Assembly (NCBI RefSeq): GCF_000340215.1
Contig: NW_006921543.1
Location: 682,001-746,000 of the forward strand
Direction: 5' to 3'
From: Pseudocercospora fijiensis CIRAD86
Taxonomy: Eukaryota; Ascomycota; Dothideomycetes; Mycosphaerellales; Mycosphaerellaceae
DNA length: 64,000 bases
Shown: piece after piece, positions 46,962 to 59,186 of the stretch
How the letters are laid out: every line of letters starts with the position of its first letter
How positions within the stretch are numbered: the first letter of the stretch is position 1
Notes under the pieces: model-generated
The model's database searches: none
Seen by the model: only the letters and a program-made list of their open reading frames with translations
Told to the model about the DNA's origin: nothing
Program-made: the position numbers and the translations under genes

Positions 46962-48174
46962 TACGCTTCCCTTCTAAAGGCCGCGCCCTCGTAGCCGGTC
47001 TTGTTCTAATCTCTATCGCTGCTAACTTAGCAGGTCTAATAAGCTACTTAATCCGCGCTGAATTGAATACGCAACTACCGATTATATAACTATGTTAAAC
47101 CTCACCTTCTAACACAATGTCTAACTTCAACTGCGCTATCCTTATATATAATGAAGTGAAGGGATATAAAGCTACAAGAATTGAGGGCCTTCGACCAATT
47201 ACAATACGAGCGCGTCTTCCCTGCTATAATAGGTAGACGTACGAGGTATTGCAGCCCTGCCTCCGCTCTAAGTGATGTCGTTCCGAGTTCTTTGCGTCTA
47301 CTCTAAAAGACCTAGCTATATCCGCTCCGAGGGTTTGTCCGCTTCCGAGGGTTATTGTTCTTATCGCTATAAGGACTATTATTTACTATCGTAGTTTCAC
47401 TAGCCCTAATTGGTTAGGTTTAGCAGCCTTTAAGTGTCAACCAATCATATCTTTTTAAAAAACACAGCTCGTCTAGTTTCTATAGGTAAAGGCTATTATA
47501 AGTATAGTAGTAGAGGTTCGCCTCGCTTAAAGGGTTAGATAGATCGAGGAGTAACCTATTATCCGCAAGATCGACCCCGGCTAGCTTAGCTCTATAGTTT
47601 TGCCCTTAGTTAGCTAGTCTATTGGTCGCTTAATCCTTTAAGCGGCTCAAAGTTTTGATCAAAGGTTTAATTAAAGTTTTGATTAAAGGTGCCTTAGGCT
47701 CGTAGTATAGGTAAGGTTGTGTCCGCGGGCGCAGTAACAATAGCAAGTAATGTCGACAATGGCGGCGCTAGCCGTCTTAGCGCCAACTTCACCTTCTTCT
47801 AATTTCCTTCTTCAACTAATAATAACTCGTTAATACCGTTACTAATATAGCCGCGCCGGCCGCGCCGCTACAAGCGCGACGTCGCCCTCGCCGATTGCCT
47901 AGGCCTCGAGGCCTCGTTAGAATAAGGGAATAAGAGGGGGACCTATAGGGCGCGTTAGTAAAGAGGTGGAACCCTTGAAAGAGTATGCGATTGATTGATT
48001 AACGCGTCGTAGCGCGCCGGGTATAGTCTTATTGTCCTTTATTACTAACAATTGCTTGTCTCTAATTAGTTAGCTAATAGCACCCCGGGGGTAGCATTGT
48101 TCCTAGGCCTTAATAGTGACATTACGAGCTTTTGGCCTTCTTCTTGTTCTTTACGCTAGTCTAATACTCATCCA

Positions 48175-51100
48175 ACAACTCGGTTATATCCTTAAAGGAA
48201 TCTTTAGCTTCCTATAAGTCCTATTCTAGTGAATAGCCTTACTATCTTAATAGGTACTCCTTCTTGCCTTGCCTAGTCCGATAGTTTAGGATACGTTCTA
48301 TAGACTACAGTTCTTCGCTATTAGCTAAGACTTCTTCTAACTTAGTAGGCGCTTCATCGCCTTCGCGTTAGTAGTACGGTTTAAGGAGGGAGATATAGAA
48401 GGTATTATAGATAGTATAATAAGGTGGAAGCTATAACTAGTAGGCCTAGCTATTGCCCTTCGGTTCTCGGATACGGAATGGCCCAATGTATCTTAGTGCG
48501 AGCTTGGGCCTTGTTTTGCCGTTAGGTAATAGGTGTTTGCGGATACGGAGGTTCTTAGTACTTAGCATAACTATATCGCCTTGCTTGAAAGTTATTGGCG
48601 TATAGTGCTTGTTATAGTAGGCCTTCTAATATGCTTAGGCCTTTGCTAGTTTGTTAGCTATCTTAGCGTGAATCTCTCGCATCTTTTAAACCCTCTTAAT
48701 AGCCGCTAGTGTCTTAGGTTGATCCGCTTCCCTTTCCTTGCGCTCGGCCTCGAGCGATAGGTCTTGTGGCATAGTAGCGTTCTAGCCTATCATAGCTATA
48801 TATAGTAACACCTTAGTTAATAAGTAGACACTGTTATTGTACACGAATTCTATAGGCTATAGGAGGTTGACCTAGTCGTTAGGGTTCTCGTTAATATAAC
48901 TGCGTAGGTACTACTACAGGGTAGCATTCTGCCTTTTAGTCTAACTATCTGTTTGTAGATGGAATGCTATAGACAGGCGATGCTTGAGTCTCAGCTGCAG
49001 GCAAATCTCACTCTAATAGTAAGATATAAATGTCGGGCCTCGATCGGAGACTATCCCCTTAGGGGTCCCCTAATGGCTATAGAAGATGTTGTTCTATAGC
49101 GACTTAGCTAGGTCAATAGCCGTCCAATCCTTTCGGGCAGGAATGTAACGAGCACCCTTAGTAAATCGGTCTATAACGACTAGTATAGCGTCAAAGACGT
49201 CCTTGCTTCCTCTTCGCTTAGTAGGGGGAAGACCTATAATAAAGTCTATTGTAAGCTTTGTAAAAGGCTTCTTTAGAACAGGGAGTAAAGACAACTCGCT
49301 AAATGGTAAGTGCTTTGGTACTTTGACTCGTTGATATACGGCATACGTGTTTACGTAGTCCTTTATGTCCCGCTTACTATTTAGCTAGTAGTATATACGC
49401 GATAGTAACTCGTGCGACCTCTCTATACTATAGTAACCGGCAAGCTTACTATTATAGTGTCGCTTAAGAAGCTCTTGTCGGATCGAATGTTCAGCGGGGA
49501 CATAGTATCTGCCCTTAAACCTTAAGTAACCTTTGTCGTCGATCGACTAATTACTCTTACTAGATCGAGTCTTTCGCCTACTTACAAGCTTGTCTATACG
49601 TTTAGTAGCAAAGGCGTCCCTCTGCTAAGCCCGTAACAGCTTATCTATAAACGATTGACTATCCCTATTTGTAAGGTTATTTAATAGCACCCTCGCTATT
49701 GAACGAGGTACGTATTATATACATCTAATAGCACTAGCAGCCGGATCAACTACATTAGTACTATCGCTGTTACTATATATTGCGATGTCGACTAGGGAGT
49801 TATTATAACTTCTCCTATCTATATCTTTAGCCCTTGCCTTAATACGCACTGTTAATATAGTAAGAGCATCAACATACTTCAAGCCGTCGCGGAGTCCGGT
49901 AAGCCGCTTATCCTACGCTTGCTTATTAATAACACGGGCTATAGCAATCTTATACTATAGGGTTAGAAACAAAGAATTGATGTACTAGGTCTCGCTGTTA
50001 TAATTAGGCCGCCTCGATAGGCTATCAGCAGGGTTACTTACGCCTAGCCGATATAATATATCAAAATCGAACCCGGCGAGGTAGACGGCCTATCTAGCCT
50101 GTCGACCTATAACCCTAGTAACCTTCGTGATTCTACGGAGGTTGTTATAGTCCGTATAGACCTAAATGGTGTACTGTGTACTATCGAGATAGTGCCTCTA
50201 GTGCTTGAAGGCCTCGATAATAGCTAGGAGCTCTTGCTCGTAAGTCTCGTAGCGACGCTTAGTATCGATCATTTTCCTTAAGAAGAAGGCAATCGGGTGC
50301 CAATAATAGTCCTTGTCCGATTGTTGTAACATAATGGCTAATATAGCAAACTATAAAGCGTCAGTCTCAATGCGAATTGGTTTGCTTAGTACGAAGTAGT
50401 ATAACAAGGGGACTTTAGTAAATCGCTTCTTTAAACCGTTAAAAGCGGCTTGTGCTCTATTAGTCCATTTGAACTCTCTAGTTAGGTTGGCCTTGGTTTT
50501 AGTAAGCTTAGTTAGGGGCATTATATGCCGTAAATAGCCCTTAATAAACCGACGGTAGAAGTTAGTAAAACCGAGGAATAATTGAAGCTCTTTAATAGAC
50601 GTAGGAACAGGCTATTTAGTGATTGTTTTAATCCGGTCAGGATTAGCCTTAACACCCTCGGTTAACACGAGGAAGCGAAGGAAGGACACCTCTTTAGCAG
50701 CAAAGGTGCATTTAGAAGGCTTGCAATACAAGCTATAGGCCCTTAGGCGATCGAGTACCTTACGGACTGCAGCCTAGTATTCCGCAATGTTAGGAGAGTG
50801 TGTGTAAACTAGGATGTTATCTAGGTAAACCACACAGAGGTGATCTAATAGGCCTAATAGGGCCCGATTGATGTAGGACTAGAATGTGGCAGGGGCATTA
50901 GCTAGCCTAAATGGTATAACTAAGTACTCGAAATAGCTATAGCGAGTGCGAAAGGCTGTCTTCTATTCATCGCCCTTGCGAATACGAATGCGGTAATAGG
51001 CGTCCTTAATGTCTAATGTGGTATAGTAGTAGGCACTAGAAAGGCGATCGAGGGTCTTATTAATAAGAGGAAGTGGATATCGATCTTTGATAGTAACAGC

Positions 51101-51934
51101 ATTAAGCCTACGATAATCGATACAGAGGCGTAGGCTACTATCCTTCTTTAGCACGAAGAGGATGGGTGTACTAGTAGGGCTATTACTATATCGGATGCGA
51201 CTATTGGCTAGGTTTTCCTCTAGATACTTACGTAATATAGTAAGCTCTCGTTTACTAAGGTTGTAGAGTAGTCTAAAAGGAACCTCCTTGCCCTCTATAA
51301 TGTTAATCTTATAATCCGTCTCTTTAAATATAGGCAACGTCGATGCTAGGTAGTGTTTGAATACATTAATATAGGTCTCTCGGATAGGTTCTAGTATGCG
51401 AGCAAGCTAATTAGGATTATTAGGGGGTACAGGTTTATCGTTATTACTACCGAGCAGGTCGGCCGTCGGATCGGCTAGGGTTAGGTTGCTAATAAACAGG
51501 ACCCTAATATTATTAGGGCACTCGCTAACATTAATGTATTTAATGTCCTCTTTCCTAGCGATTCTAAATCGCTATTGTTAACTGCCTAAGTCTATAACTA
51601 TAGCATAGTACTTAAGAATAGGGTTGCTAATAACAATCTCAGATAGGAGGCTGTCTATGTCTACCGCGTAGGCAGTGAAGTTCAGCAGGCGCTTATTGCC
51701 GAGGTCGTCCTTTAGGGCTATATAGACATAATAGGCCCTATAGGTTAAGTGCCGAGCGTTATTAAACCAAGCAAGGGTTGGCAGGTTAGTCCTAGGCAGT
51801 TGCCGAAGGTCTAATTGCTTGGCTAGGCGATAGCTAATGAGGGTACTAACTAAATTTCCTAGGTCTAGCGTAACCTTGGTTTTATAGTTAGTGTCGGGCC
51901 TAGATATGAGATAGGTACGTATAATAGCTAGCAC
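48175..51934 (-). pseudogene. Nested chromovirus pol: protease, RT-RNase H, integrase, chromodomain
   Basis: Clear open pieces are the reverse transcriptase part at 50963-51337 (SLRLCIDYRRLNAVTIKD and YYTTLDIKDAYYRIRI) and the integrase core at 49094-49294 (PFTKLTIDFIIGLPP and ILVVIDRFTKGARYI). The chromodomain near 48175-48310 reads SIERILNYRTRQGKKEYLLR followed by a RIP stop. The reverse-transcriptase active site, encoded near 50812-50833, reads VVYLDNIL, so the second catalytic Asp has become Asn by a TpG to TpA change. With the stops, the element cannot move on its own. Confidence 0.8.
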
Positions 51935-53606
51935 AATGTCGATAGTCTTACGCCGTACGAGGCCAATAGTTAGTGCGGCGCTTACTCTTTTTTCGAAGGT
52001 TGGCCTATAGGGGTAGCGTTAGCTGCTAAAAGGTGCTTTCGGTATTTAGCGGTAGTACGGTCGATTCGGGCCTAGTCCTTAGGTTTGTCGCATTGGCCTA
52101 GTAGATGGCTAGTACTGTTACAATTGAAGCACTTTAGTCCGGTTGGGGGATTGCTATAGCTATTGCCGCTATTATTAGCCGAGCGATTAGTACTATAGGG
52201 ATACGAGCCCCTTCTACGGCCCCTATCACGGCCTCCTCTATATAGCCGCCGGCTACGGCTTCTGCTACGGTCGTTGTTACTATTCCTATTGTTAGCATTG
52301 TTGTCTTAGTAGGAACCTTAGTTTCCTCCGCGGCTACGGTTGCTACGGTTGTTAGTAGGTCGGATCCTTAATTCTAGTCGTTGCTAGAGCTAGATAGCTC
52401 GTTTAGTAGTTTCGACTTCGACTATAAATTAAATGCGTATAAGATTGGTCTGTTCGAATACGCGACGGCGGTCCAATTTAAGGACCAATTCCTATCGCAA
52501 TTTAGGGCGTATTTCGGAAATCTAGATGGAGTCGGTCTTAGCTAGCAAATCGTCTTCGAGGGTCTTTAAATAGGCCTTAAATAAACGGGCTGATTGATTA
52601 GTCTTTTGCTTAGCCCGAAGGTACTAGTCCTAAGCGTGTTGTTGCCTTAGTATAAGGTTTCTAAGGGTGTCTAGTATAATAGTTTTGTAGGTTTACCACT
52701 GAACAGCGGTCTAATTAGTGAGGGAGTCAAAGTAGTTATCCTAGGTACGCTTTGGGTCTCTATCAATGTATTGTATAGCATAGACGACTAGCGAATAGTC
52801 GTCTAGCAGGGCCCTTGGTACATTTCGTTAGTTAAGCTCACAGTCACGGATATAGTCGTTATATTGTTTCCGACTAGAGCTATTAAATACGGTACAGTCC
52901 TTGAGTTTAGCATCCTTCTTTTAGACTGAAACAGATAGAGAGGAAGGCCCTGCTGTTGGTTCAGTATTAGTTGCTAGGGCTTCTTATAGGCGACGAATTT
53001 CGAGGAGATTATCCTTTAGCTATTGTTCTTAGCGCAAGGCAGTAAGCCTGTTTTAGGTGGCTTCTTAAAGTCTCGCTACTAGCTAGGGCCTAAAGGCTGG
53101 CTAGCTATATCGTCGATTGACAATGTTGTTAAGAATGTCGTTAATAGGCAATTCTAGATCGTTACCTGGAATTACAGGTTCTTCTTTAGTAGGCTTAGTA
53201 GCAGGCCCTTTAGTAGGAGGCACTTTAGTAGGAACCTTAGTAGGCGCTTCAGTAGGCGCTGTGCTACTAGCGTTGTCGTTGCTAGCGCTACTAGCGGCAG
53301 CACGGTTGTTGTTTCGTAATAAACCGGCTATTATAATAGGGGGTGATACTAATAATATATTATTAGCCCCTAAGATGCGGATGTAGCGGAATTAGTGGAT
53401 ATCGGTCTAGTACGATTGACTTAGTGTAGTAGGCCGTGTAGAAGGCCTTGCTTAATGATTAGTACGGTTGTTTCGATAGAATAGTACGTGTAGGTCCCGT
53501 TCTTCGGGCGTAATATAGTCAAATCGATAGTTTTCGTAGCTATACCGCTAAAAGCTTGAAATAAGGACTATCTAGCTACTGCCCTTAAAGGGTGGATCGA
53601 ATACTA

Positions 53607-53803
53607 TATAAGAAGGGTTATATTAGCAGGTAGATAGGGTAGTGGTGAATCAGTGTAGTATTCGATAAGGATCTAGGAGGAGAGGGAGGAAGGCAAGAGA
53701 GTTGGCCTAACGCCAAGCGCCAAGCCCTGCCTAAGGCATCGAGACCCTAGCTTTACTCGGCCTAGTTACATGCTAATTACGTGTAGCCTCTTTGGCCCTA
53801 ACA
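53607..53803 (-). repeat. Right LTR (5' LTR in element orientation) of nested chromovirus
   Basis: Begins TATAAGAAGGGTTATA (TG changed to TA) and ends CCCTAACA. It differs from the left LTR mainly by RIP-type transitions. Confidence 0.85.
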
Positions 53804-53808
53804 TTTAC

Positions 53809-54520
53809 GACTAGGGGTCTATTCGAACTAGGGCAGATCTTCTTACCTTACGCGCTAAGGCTCTTAAGGAAATAACTACTACTTCTTAAGAGGGACTTAC
53901 TCGATAACGTCGCCTTCGTAAGGAGGCTAAGCAGTATTTCGATAACTATAATACTATTAATTAGGAGCCTCTAAAGGTTAGCGATATAGTTTTACTATAC
54001 CGATCTAAGCTAGAATATAGTTACTCCTATAAGCTAGCCTTTAAATAGAAAGGGCCTTATAGGGTATAGGAGGTCCTTCGCGACGGTTCTACGTACCGAC
54101 TATAGGAACTTAATAGTACTACCTTAAAGTACTCGCACCCTCGAGCTAACCTAAAGAAGATCGTCGAATTAAGAGAACCTACCTACTCTCTCCCGACCGA
54201 GGAGGAAGTTAGTGCCTCTATAGACCCTCTACCGACCTTAGATACCTACCGAGAGGAGGATCCTACCGCGATTATAGATCCTATTCTGCCTAATAACTAT
54301 ACGTATCCCTAGATACGTCTTAGTAAGCTATTAGGAATAACTTATAAATAAAGGGAGGGTTATATACGTATTAATTGCGCGTAGAGCATTTCCGATATTA
54401 ATTCCGATAGTAAACTAGACTTCTAGCTATCTAACTCTAACTCCGAGGAGGAACTCGACTAGTCTAGCGACGAAGACCGCCTAGAATTATAGGTATTAGG
54501 CGACCCCGGGACTAAATAAT
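53809..54520 (+). pseudogene. Gypsy element A pol, C-terminal remainder
   Basis: Beyond the nested insertion the integrase frame of element A resumes. A basic stretch (TRQRRLRKEAKQYFDNYN) is followed by GPYRVQEVLRDGSTYRLQEL, typical of the integrase C-terminal domain. An acidic tail (EELDQSSDEDRLEL) ends near 54515. In-frame TAG and TAA codons interrupt it. Confidence 0.75.
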
Positions 54521-54803
54521 TGCTTGCTTGCCTCTATCTGCCTCTACTACGTTACTTCCTTACTCTTACTAATCGTTCTCCGCGCTATTAATGCAGTGCC
54601 GCTATATATCTTTAGTCCTTACCTACTATCTATTCCTACTAATATTTATACTCTTATTTGTTTGTTACTTTTAGCTTATCTTATTGTTGCCTTTTATCTT
54701 TGCCTTTACCTTCGATTAATATTGCTATAACTTTATTCCTTTACTCTTATTTCCTTAGATAGAACTATACGAGGCGTGTTTTCCTAATAATATCCCGGGG
54801 TGT

Positions 54804-56502
54804 TAGAAAATAGGTATATAGCAACGTATAGAACACCCTCTACTAATCGCCGTAGTAGAAAGTAGAACTAAACCGTGCCTTTCTTAGAACAGGGCAGAGC
54901 GTTTACTATTAACTAGGCTACGTACGGATAGCATATATACCGAGCCGGCAACCGAGTATATCCGTACGAGCGACCGAGCTTTTCCGCGTATACGCTAAGC
55001 AGGCTTTGCGCTAGCGAGACAGCACCGCAGTGCACGTAATAACATTATATAATTGTTATATAGGCTTGCTAAGGTATAATAGGAGACTTTACTTGCTTAG
55101 GTTCTTATAATTATCTTCTTTCCTTAGTATAGCTATCCTAGCTATAGAGCAATATAGTAAATTATACTATTTCTTATACTCTACGCTACACTTGCGCGTC
55201 TTATACGTACCTATCGCTAGGCTATAGTTACTAGGTACGTTATAATTTGCCTCGTAGTTGCTTGTTTGTTTATAGATTTAAAGCGCGGCTGCTTCTAGTA
55301 CTAACTAGAGGTAGCCTAAATTTCTAAGAACGCGGTAGCTACGCGAGAACGTAAGCTATCCGAAAGCGAGGTAAGTATTTAAAGCATTCGAAGCCCGCTT
55401 AAAAACTTCTTCTTTTTCTAAGCGCTCCGAATACTACCCGCCTACCTCCTACCTACTTATATCTTGCGCCCCCCTAGTATTACTTAAAAGTTTTTTTTCT
55501 TTAATTATCTATCTAAAAAAAACATTACTAGTATAGCTACTCCTTCGCGTGCCTTAGGCAAGCGCGCTATAGGCGTACCGCCCTCGATACCTACTACGCC
55601 TACCTAGCGCCTACTAAAAGTCCTAGAGGGCTATACTCGTTACTTTAGGTATATAATAGCTAATAGTATGTTTTCTTGCCCCTTGCTACGCGTACGCGCT
55701 TCGCAACTAACTCGCTTTAGATAACCTATCTAAGCTCTATATAGGCGGCAATATAGACCCTACTACTAAGCGTAACTATAATCGCTACCGCGGTAGCTAT
55801 TATACCTACACTCCTATTACGGCACGCGCGCTAGTATCGCTACTAGCCCGCATCCGCGCCGTACGCTCTATACGCGACCTATACGACCTAGACAGCTACG
55901 ACTCTATCGAGGAGTCTAACGAGGCCTTAGAGGCACTCTAGGCTAATCTAGACGCCGTCGTCGTACGTAGGTTTCTTATACGCTCCGCTTACGCTTCGTA
56001 TACTAACTTCGTTATTAGTTATCTTATCTACGCTCGACGCCTTCTATATTAATAAGAATAAGGTAACCCTAGGTAGCAAAGCCCTAGCCCGTAAGAGGGC
56101 CGCTAGCGAGTCCCTTACGGATATTAACCTACTTAGTGCCCTCGAGAATATCGGTACTAACTTAGCCGGCTTAGTAGAGATCGGTCGTTAGGTATAGTTT
56201 TTTCCCTATAGCCTCGTCTTACCTACGCTTTATATACTAACTATACTAGAATCTCGCCTAGCGCGTCGGCGCTAAGGCCGTCGCTACTATCGATACCGCT
56301 ATAGGTATCGAAGCGGAGGACGAGGAAGAGGAAGAGTCTAAGGATAAGTAGAGTAGACGGCCCGCCGTCGCCGCGCTTACGCGGCGCTACCTTTATATAT
56401 ACTAGGCTAATAGGCCTTTTTTAGTAGCGAAACGAGCACGTATCTACTATTTTTCTTAAGTTTTATTTTCTTTTGTTTTAATTACTACCTACGCTTACGC
56501 TT
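54804..56502. other. Region between element A and chromovirus C, probable LTR or 3' region of C, with plus-strand coding-like stretch
   Basis: The sequence starting TGTTAGAAAATAGG at 54804 may be the left LTR of the minus-strand chromovirus C, following a possible TG terminus; no matching second copy is in the window. From about 55800 to 56450 the plus strand reads protein-like: LEALQANLDAVVVRRFLIR, then an acidic run (AEDEEEEESKDK), then PAVAALTRRYLYIY, with few stops. This is antisense to the direction of C. I cannot assign it. Confidence 0.4.
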
Positions 56503-59186
56503 CGCTTAAGCTTCGAACTCGTCTAACGCTATAGAATCTTTAATATATATAGCTAGTTCCTAAGTGTTATATTCTTTAGGCTAACCTCGCTACTTAATAA
56601 GATAGTACGCCTTCCGCTTTTTTATCTTCTTAGCTACGATTGTTTCTACCTACTACTCGTTACCTTTAGCGATAGGTATACTTATCTTATGCTCCTCGCT
56701 ATCGCGTCTATACTAAGGCTCGAGGAGGGAAATATAGAAAACATTATAGATCTTCGTGCTTAACAGTAGTACTAGGCGGTACGCCTACGCTCCGACTACG
56801 TCGATAATATAAAAAGGCCCTATATACTTCGGGCTAAGTTTCTTCTTTAGGATATCTAAGCTAATATTCTTTATCGATAGCAAGACTAGGTCGCCTATAC
56901 TATATATCTTAGCAGTATAGTATATATTGTATTGCTTAGCCTAGTATTCTGCTGCTTTCTACTAGCGTTCTATAAGCGTCTTATATACTTTCTATAGTCG
57001 CTCTATAGCGTCGATAGCTACTAGTGCCCTTCCCTTAGTTAGCTCGTCCCGAGCTAGTAGCTTATTTACGCTTAGTATTAAATTAGGGTTAAAGCCGTAG
57101 AGTATCTTAAAGAGGCTTATACGCAACGTAAGATAAACGCTATTATTATAGGCAAACTCTACCTAGGGCAACAGTTTAGCCTAATTATCCTAGTTCTTAG
57201 AGTAATAGTATCGAAGATATTGCTCGAGAGTCTAGTTCGCGCGTTCGGTTTACCCGTTAGTCTAAGGATAGAAGGCTATACTAAGCCTACGCTTTATATA
57301 CGCTTCGAAGCAGAAGTCGCTCTAAAACTAGCTAGTAAAAAGCGATCTACGATCGCTAATAATGCCTAATAGCACTCTAAAACGCCTAATTACCTCCCTT
57401 TAAAGGATATCCGCGAGTTCTACTACTATATACTTCTTTGTCGTTAGGATAAAGAGGCTTATCTTCGTATAGCGGTTAACTATTACGAGGATCGTAGTAT
57501 ATACGTAGGTACCGAGCTTACTCGGCGGGAGATCGGTAATAAAGTCTATCGTTAATTCTTGCTAAGGTCGGGTTAGTATAGGTAGCGTAGCGAGCTCGCT
57601 ATATAGGCGATAGCGCTTCGCCTTCGACTATTAACAAATTCTATAGGTACGGATATAGGCCGTAATATCCTCGGCTATCTTCGGCTAGAAGTACTTTCGG
57701 CGTATTAGGTCTATAGTCTTAGCTATACTAAAGTGTCTAGCTAAAGGGTCGTTGTAGTATATATATATTAGCTACGTATATAATACGTAGTCCTTAGGGA
57801 CATATAGCGTATCGCCGTAGTAAATAAGGTTACTACGACGAGAATAGCTAGGCGGGAGGTTAGAACTACTTAACGAGGCTAAGCTATCCGACGGTAAGCT
57901 TATCTCGTATAAGCCTCCTCCTCTCGCTTACTCTAGCTATTATAAAGTACGTACGAAACTAAGGATTATATTAGGCGTCTCGTAGTAGGGCCCGTTATTC
58001 CTAACGATAGTAGCCGCTACTCTTACGGGACTACTAATAAAACTCTTACGTTCCGCTAGCGCTATACTAGCGTCTCGCATCCCTATATATATAATAGAGA
58101 TACGTTTTATAATCGGCTCGATATCCTTAGGTAGATTTAACTATAGAGCTAGTTTCGACTATAATATAGGGAGAAGGTTGTTCGCCGCCTACGACTCGCT
58201 CTCGTAGTCGCTACGTCGCGAAGGTATATTAGCTAGATTTCGTTTACTAGCCCGATGTTTAATAGTAAAATTAAAAGGTATAAGGAAGGTCGCCTATCTT
58301 GCCTACCTTCCGATAAGCTGCTTTATCTTTATAAAGCCCTTAAGATTAGCGTAGTCGACAACTACGCGGATCGTATACTAGGCGCTATCGAGGTACGGGC
58401 GCTAATACTTAAAGGATTCGATAACCGCTAGGAGCTCCTAGTTATAGGTCTTATAGTTAATCTCTATAGGGATTATTTTTCGTAACTAGAAGGCTAGGGG
58501 GTACTAATTCCCGTCTTCGCTCTATTGTAATATAATTCCTACTAAGGCGAACGTAGAGGCATCGGTCTCGATACGTAGGGGCTTCGTAGGATTATAGTAT
58601 CGTAATATCGAGGCCGAGCTAAAGGTAGCCTTTAGCTAGTAGAACGCTTACTCCTCGCTTTCGCCCTACGGGACCTAACCTAGCTTCCGGCTATTTACGG
58701 CTCCTTTTAATAGGGCGGTTAGTAGTATAACGATCCGGGAGTAATTAGGGATAAACCTCCGGTAGAAGTTATAGAATCCGAGGAAGGATTAAACCTCCTT
58801 TAGCGTTAATAGGCGAGGCTACTTATTAATAGCGTTTACCCTACGCTAATCTATCGATACGCCTTCGGTACTAACGATAAATCCTAGGAATTCGACTTCT
58901 TTCTTCTAGAAGGAACACTTCTTCCTATTTGCGTATAGCGCAAACTTTCTAAGCCGCGTAAGGATAGCGCGTACGTCTCGTACGTAGTCCTCTCGCGTTT
59001 TGCTATAGATAAGAATATCGTTAAGATAGACGATATAGCAAATATTAACTAGGCTAGCTAACGCCCTATTAATGTATCCTTAAAACGTAGTAGGAGCATT
59101 AGTAAGCCTAAAAGGTATTACCTTATACTCGAAGTGCCCGTACCGCGTACGGAACGTAGTCTTCTACTCGTCGCCTCGCTTAATAC
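56503..59186 (-). mobile_element. Chromovirus C, minus strand, 3' half of pol, truncated by element B insertion
   Basis: Minus-strand reading gives, from right to left, the end of the reverse transcriptase (TKPLRIETDASTFALVGII at about 58550-58600), RNase H, integrase zinc finger and core (TIDFITDLPPSKLGTYV near 57505-57560), and a chromodomain (VETIVAKKIKKRKAYYLIK near 56570-56650) with the tail ending near 56503. The reverse-transcriptase active site near 59010-59035 reads YLNDILIYS, so the first catalytic Asp has become Asn. The frame at 59186 stops inside the reverse transcriptase, where the element B LTR begins. The 5' half should lie right of the window, beyond B. Confidence 0.8.

Larger units (their letters stand above)
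46760..53808 (-). mobile_element. Nested chromovirus (Gypsy with chromodomain) with LTRs and TTTAC duplication
   Basis: The element (46765-53803) interrupts the integrase of element A. It is flanked by the 5-bp direct repeat TTTAC (46760-46764 and 53804-53808). Its LTRs of 197 bp, 46765-46961 and 53607-53803, share a nearly identical sequence differing by transitions such as TG/TA. Coding content is on the minus strand, from right to left: gag with CCHC knuckle near 52095-52145, retropepsin about 51578-51934, reverse transcriptase about 50450-51337, RNase H, integrase about 49094-49300, and chromodomain about 48175-48310. It has far more TG and CA than its surroundings, so it is the younger insertion. 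Confidence 0.9.
39496..54803 (+). mobile_element. Ty3/Gypsy LTR retrotransposon, element A, RIP-degraded, interrupted by a nested insertion
   Basis: After the 5' LTR, a degraded gag starts near 40600. Protease is near 43000-43280, reverse transcriptase and RNase H run about 44290-45740, and integrase starts at about 45900. The integrase is split by the nested chromovirus at 46765-53803 and resumes at 53809, the frame ending near 54520. The reverse transcriptase motif is SFLDDIGVKGPKT, typical of one common fungal Gypsy group. Stops fall at Gln and Trp positions. The DNA just before 54804 contains a CCCGGGG tract that could be the polypurine tract; TGTTAGAAAATAGG starts there. That sequence does not match the 5' LTR, so a normal 3' LTR is not seen. 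Confidence 0.8.
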
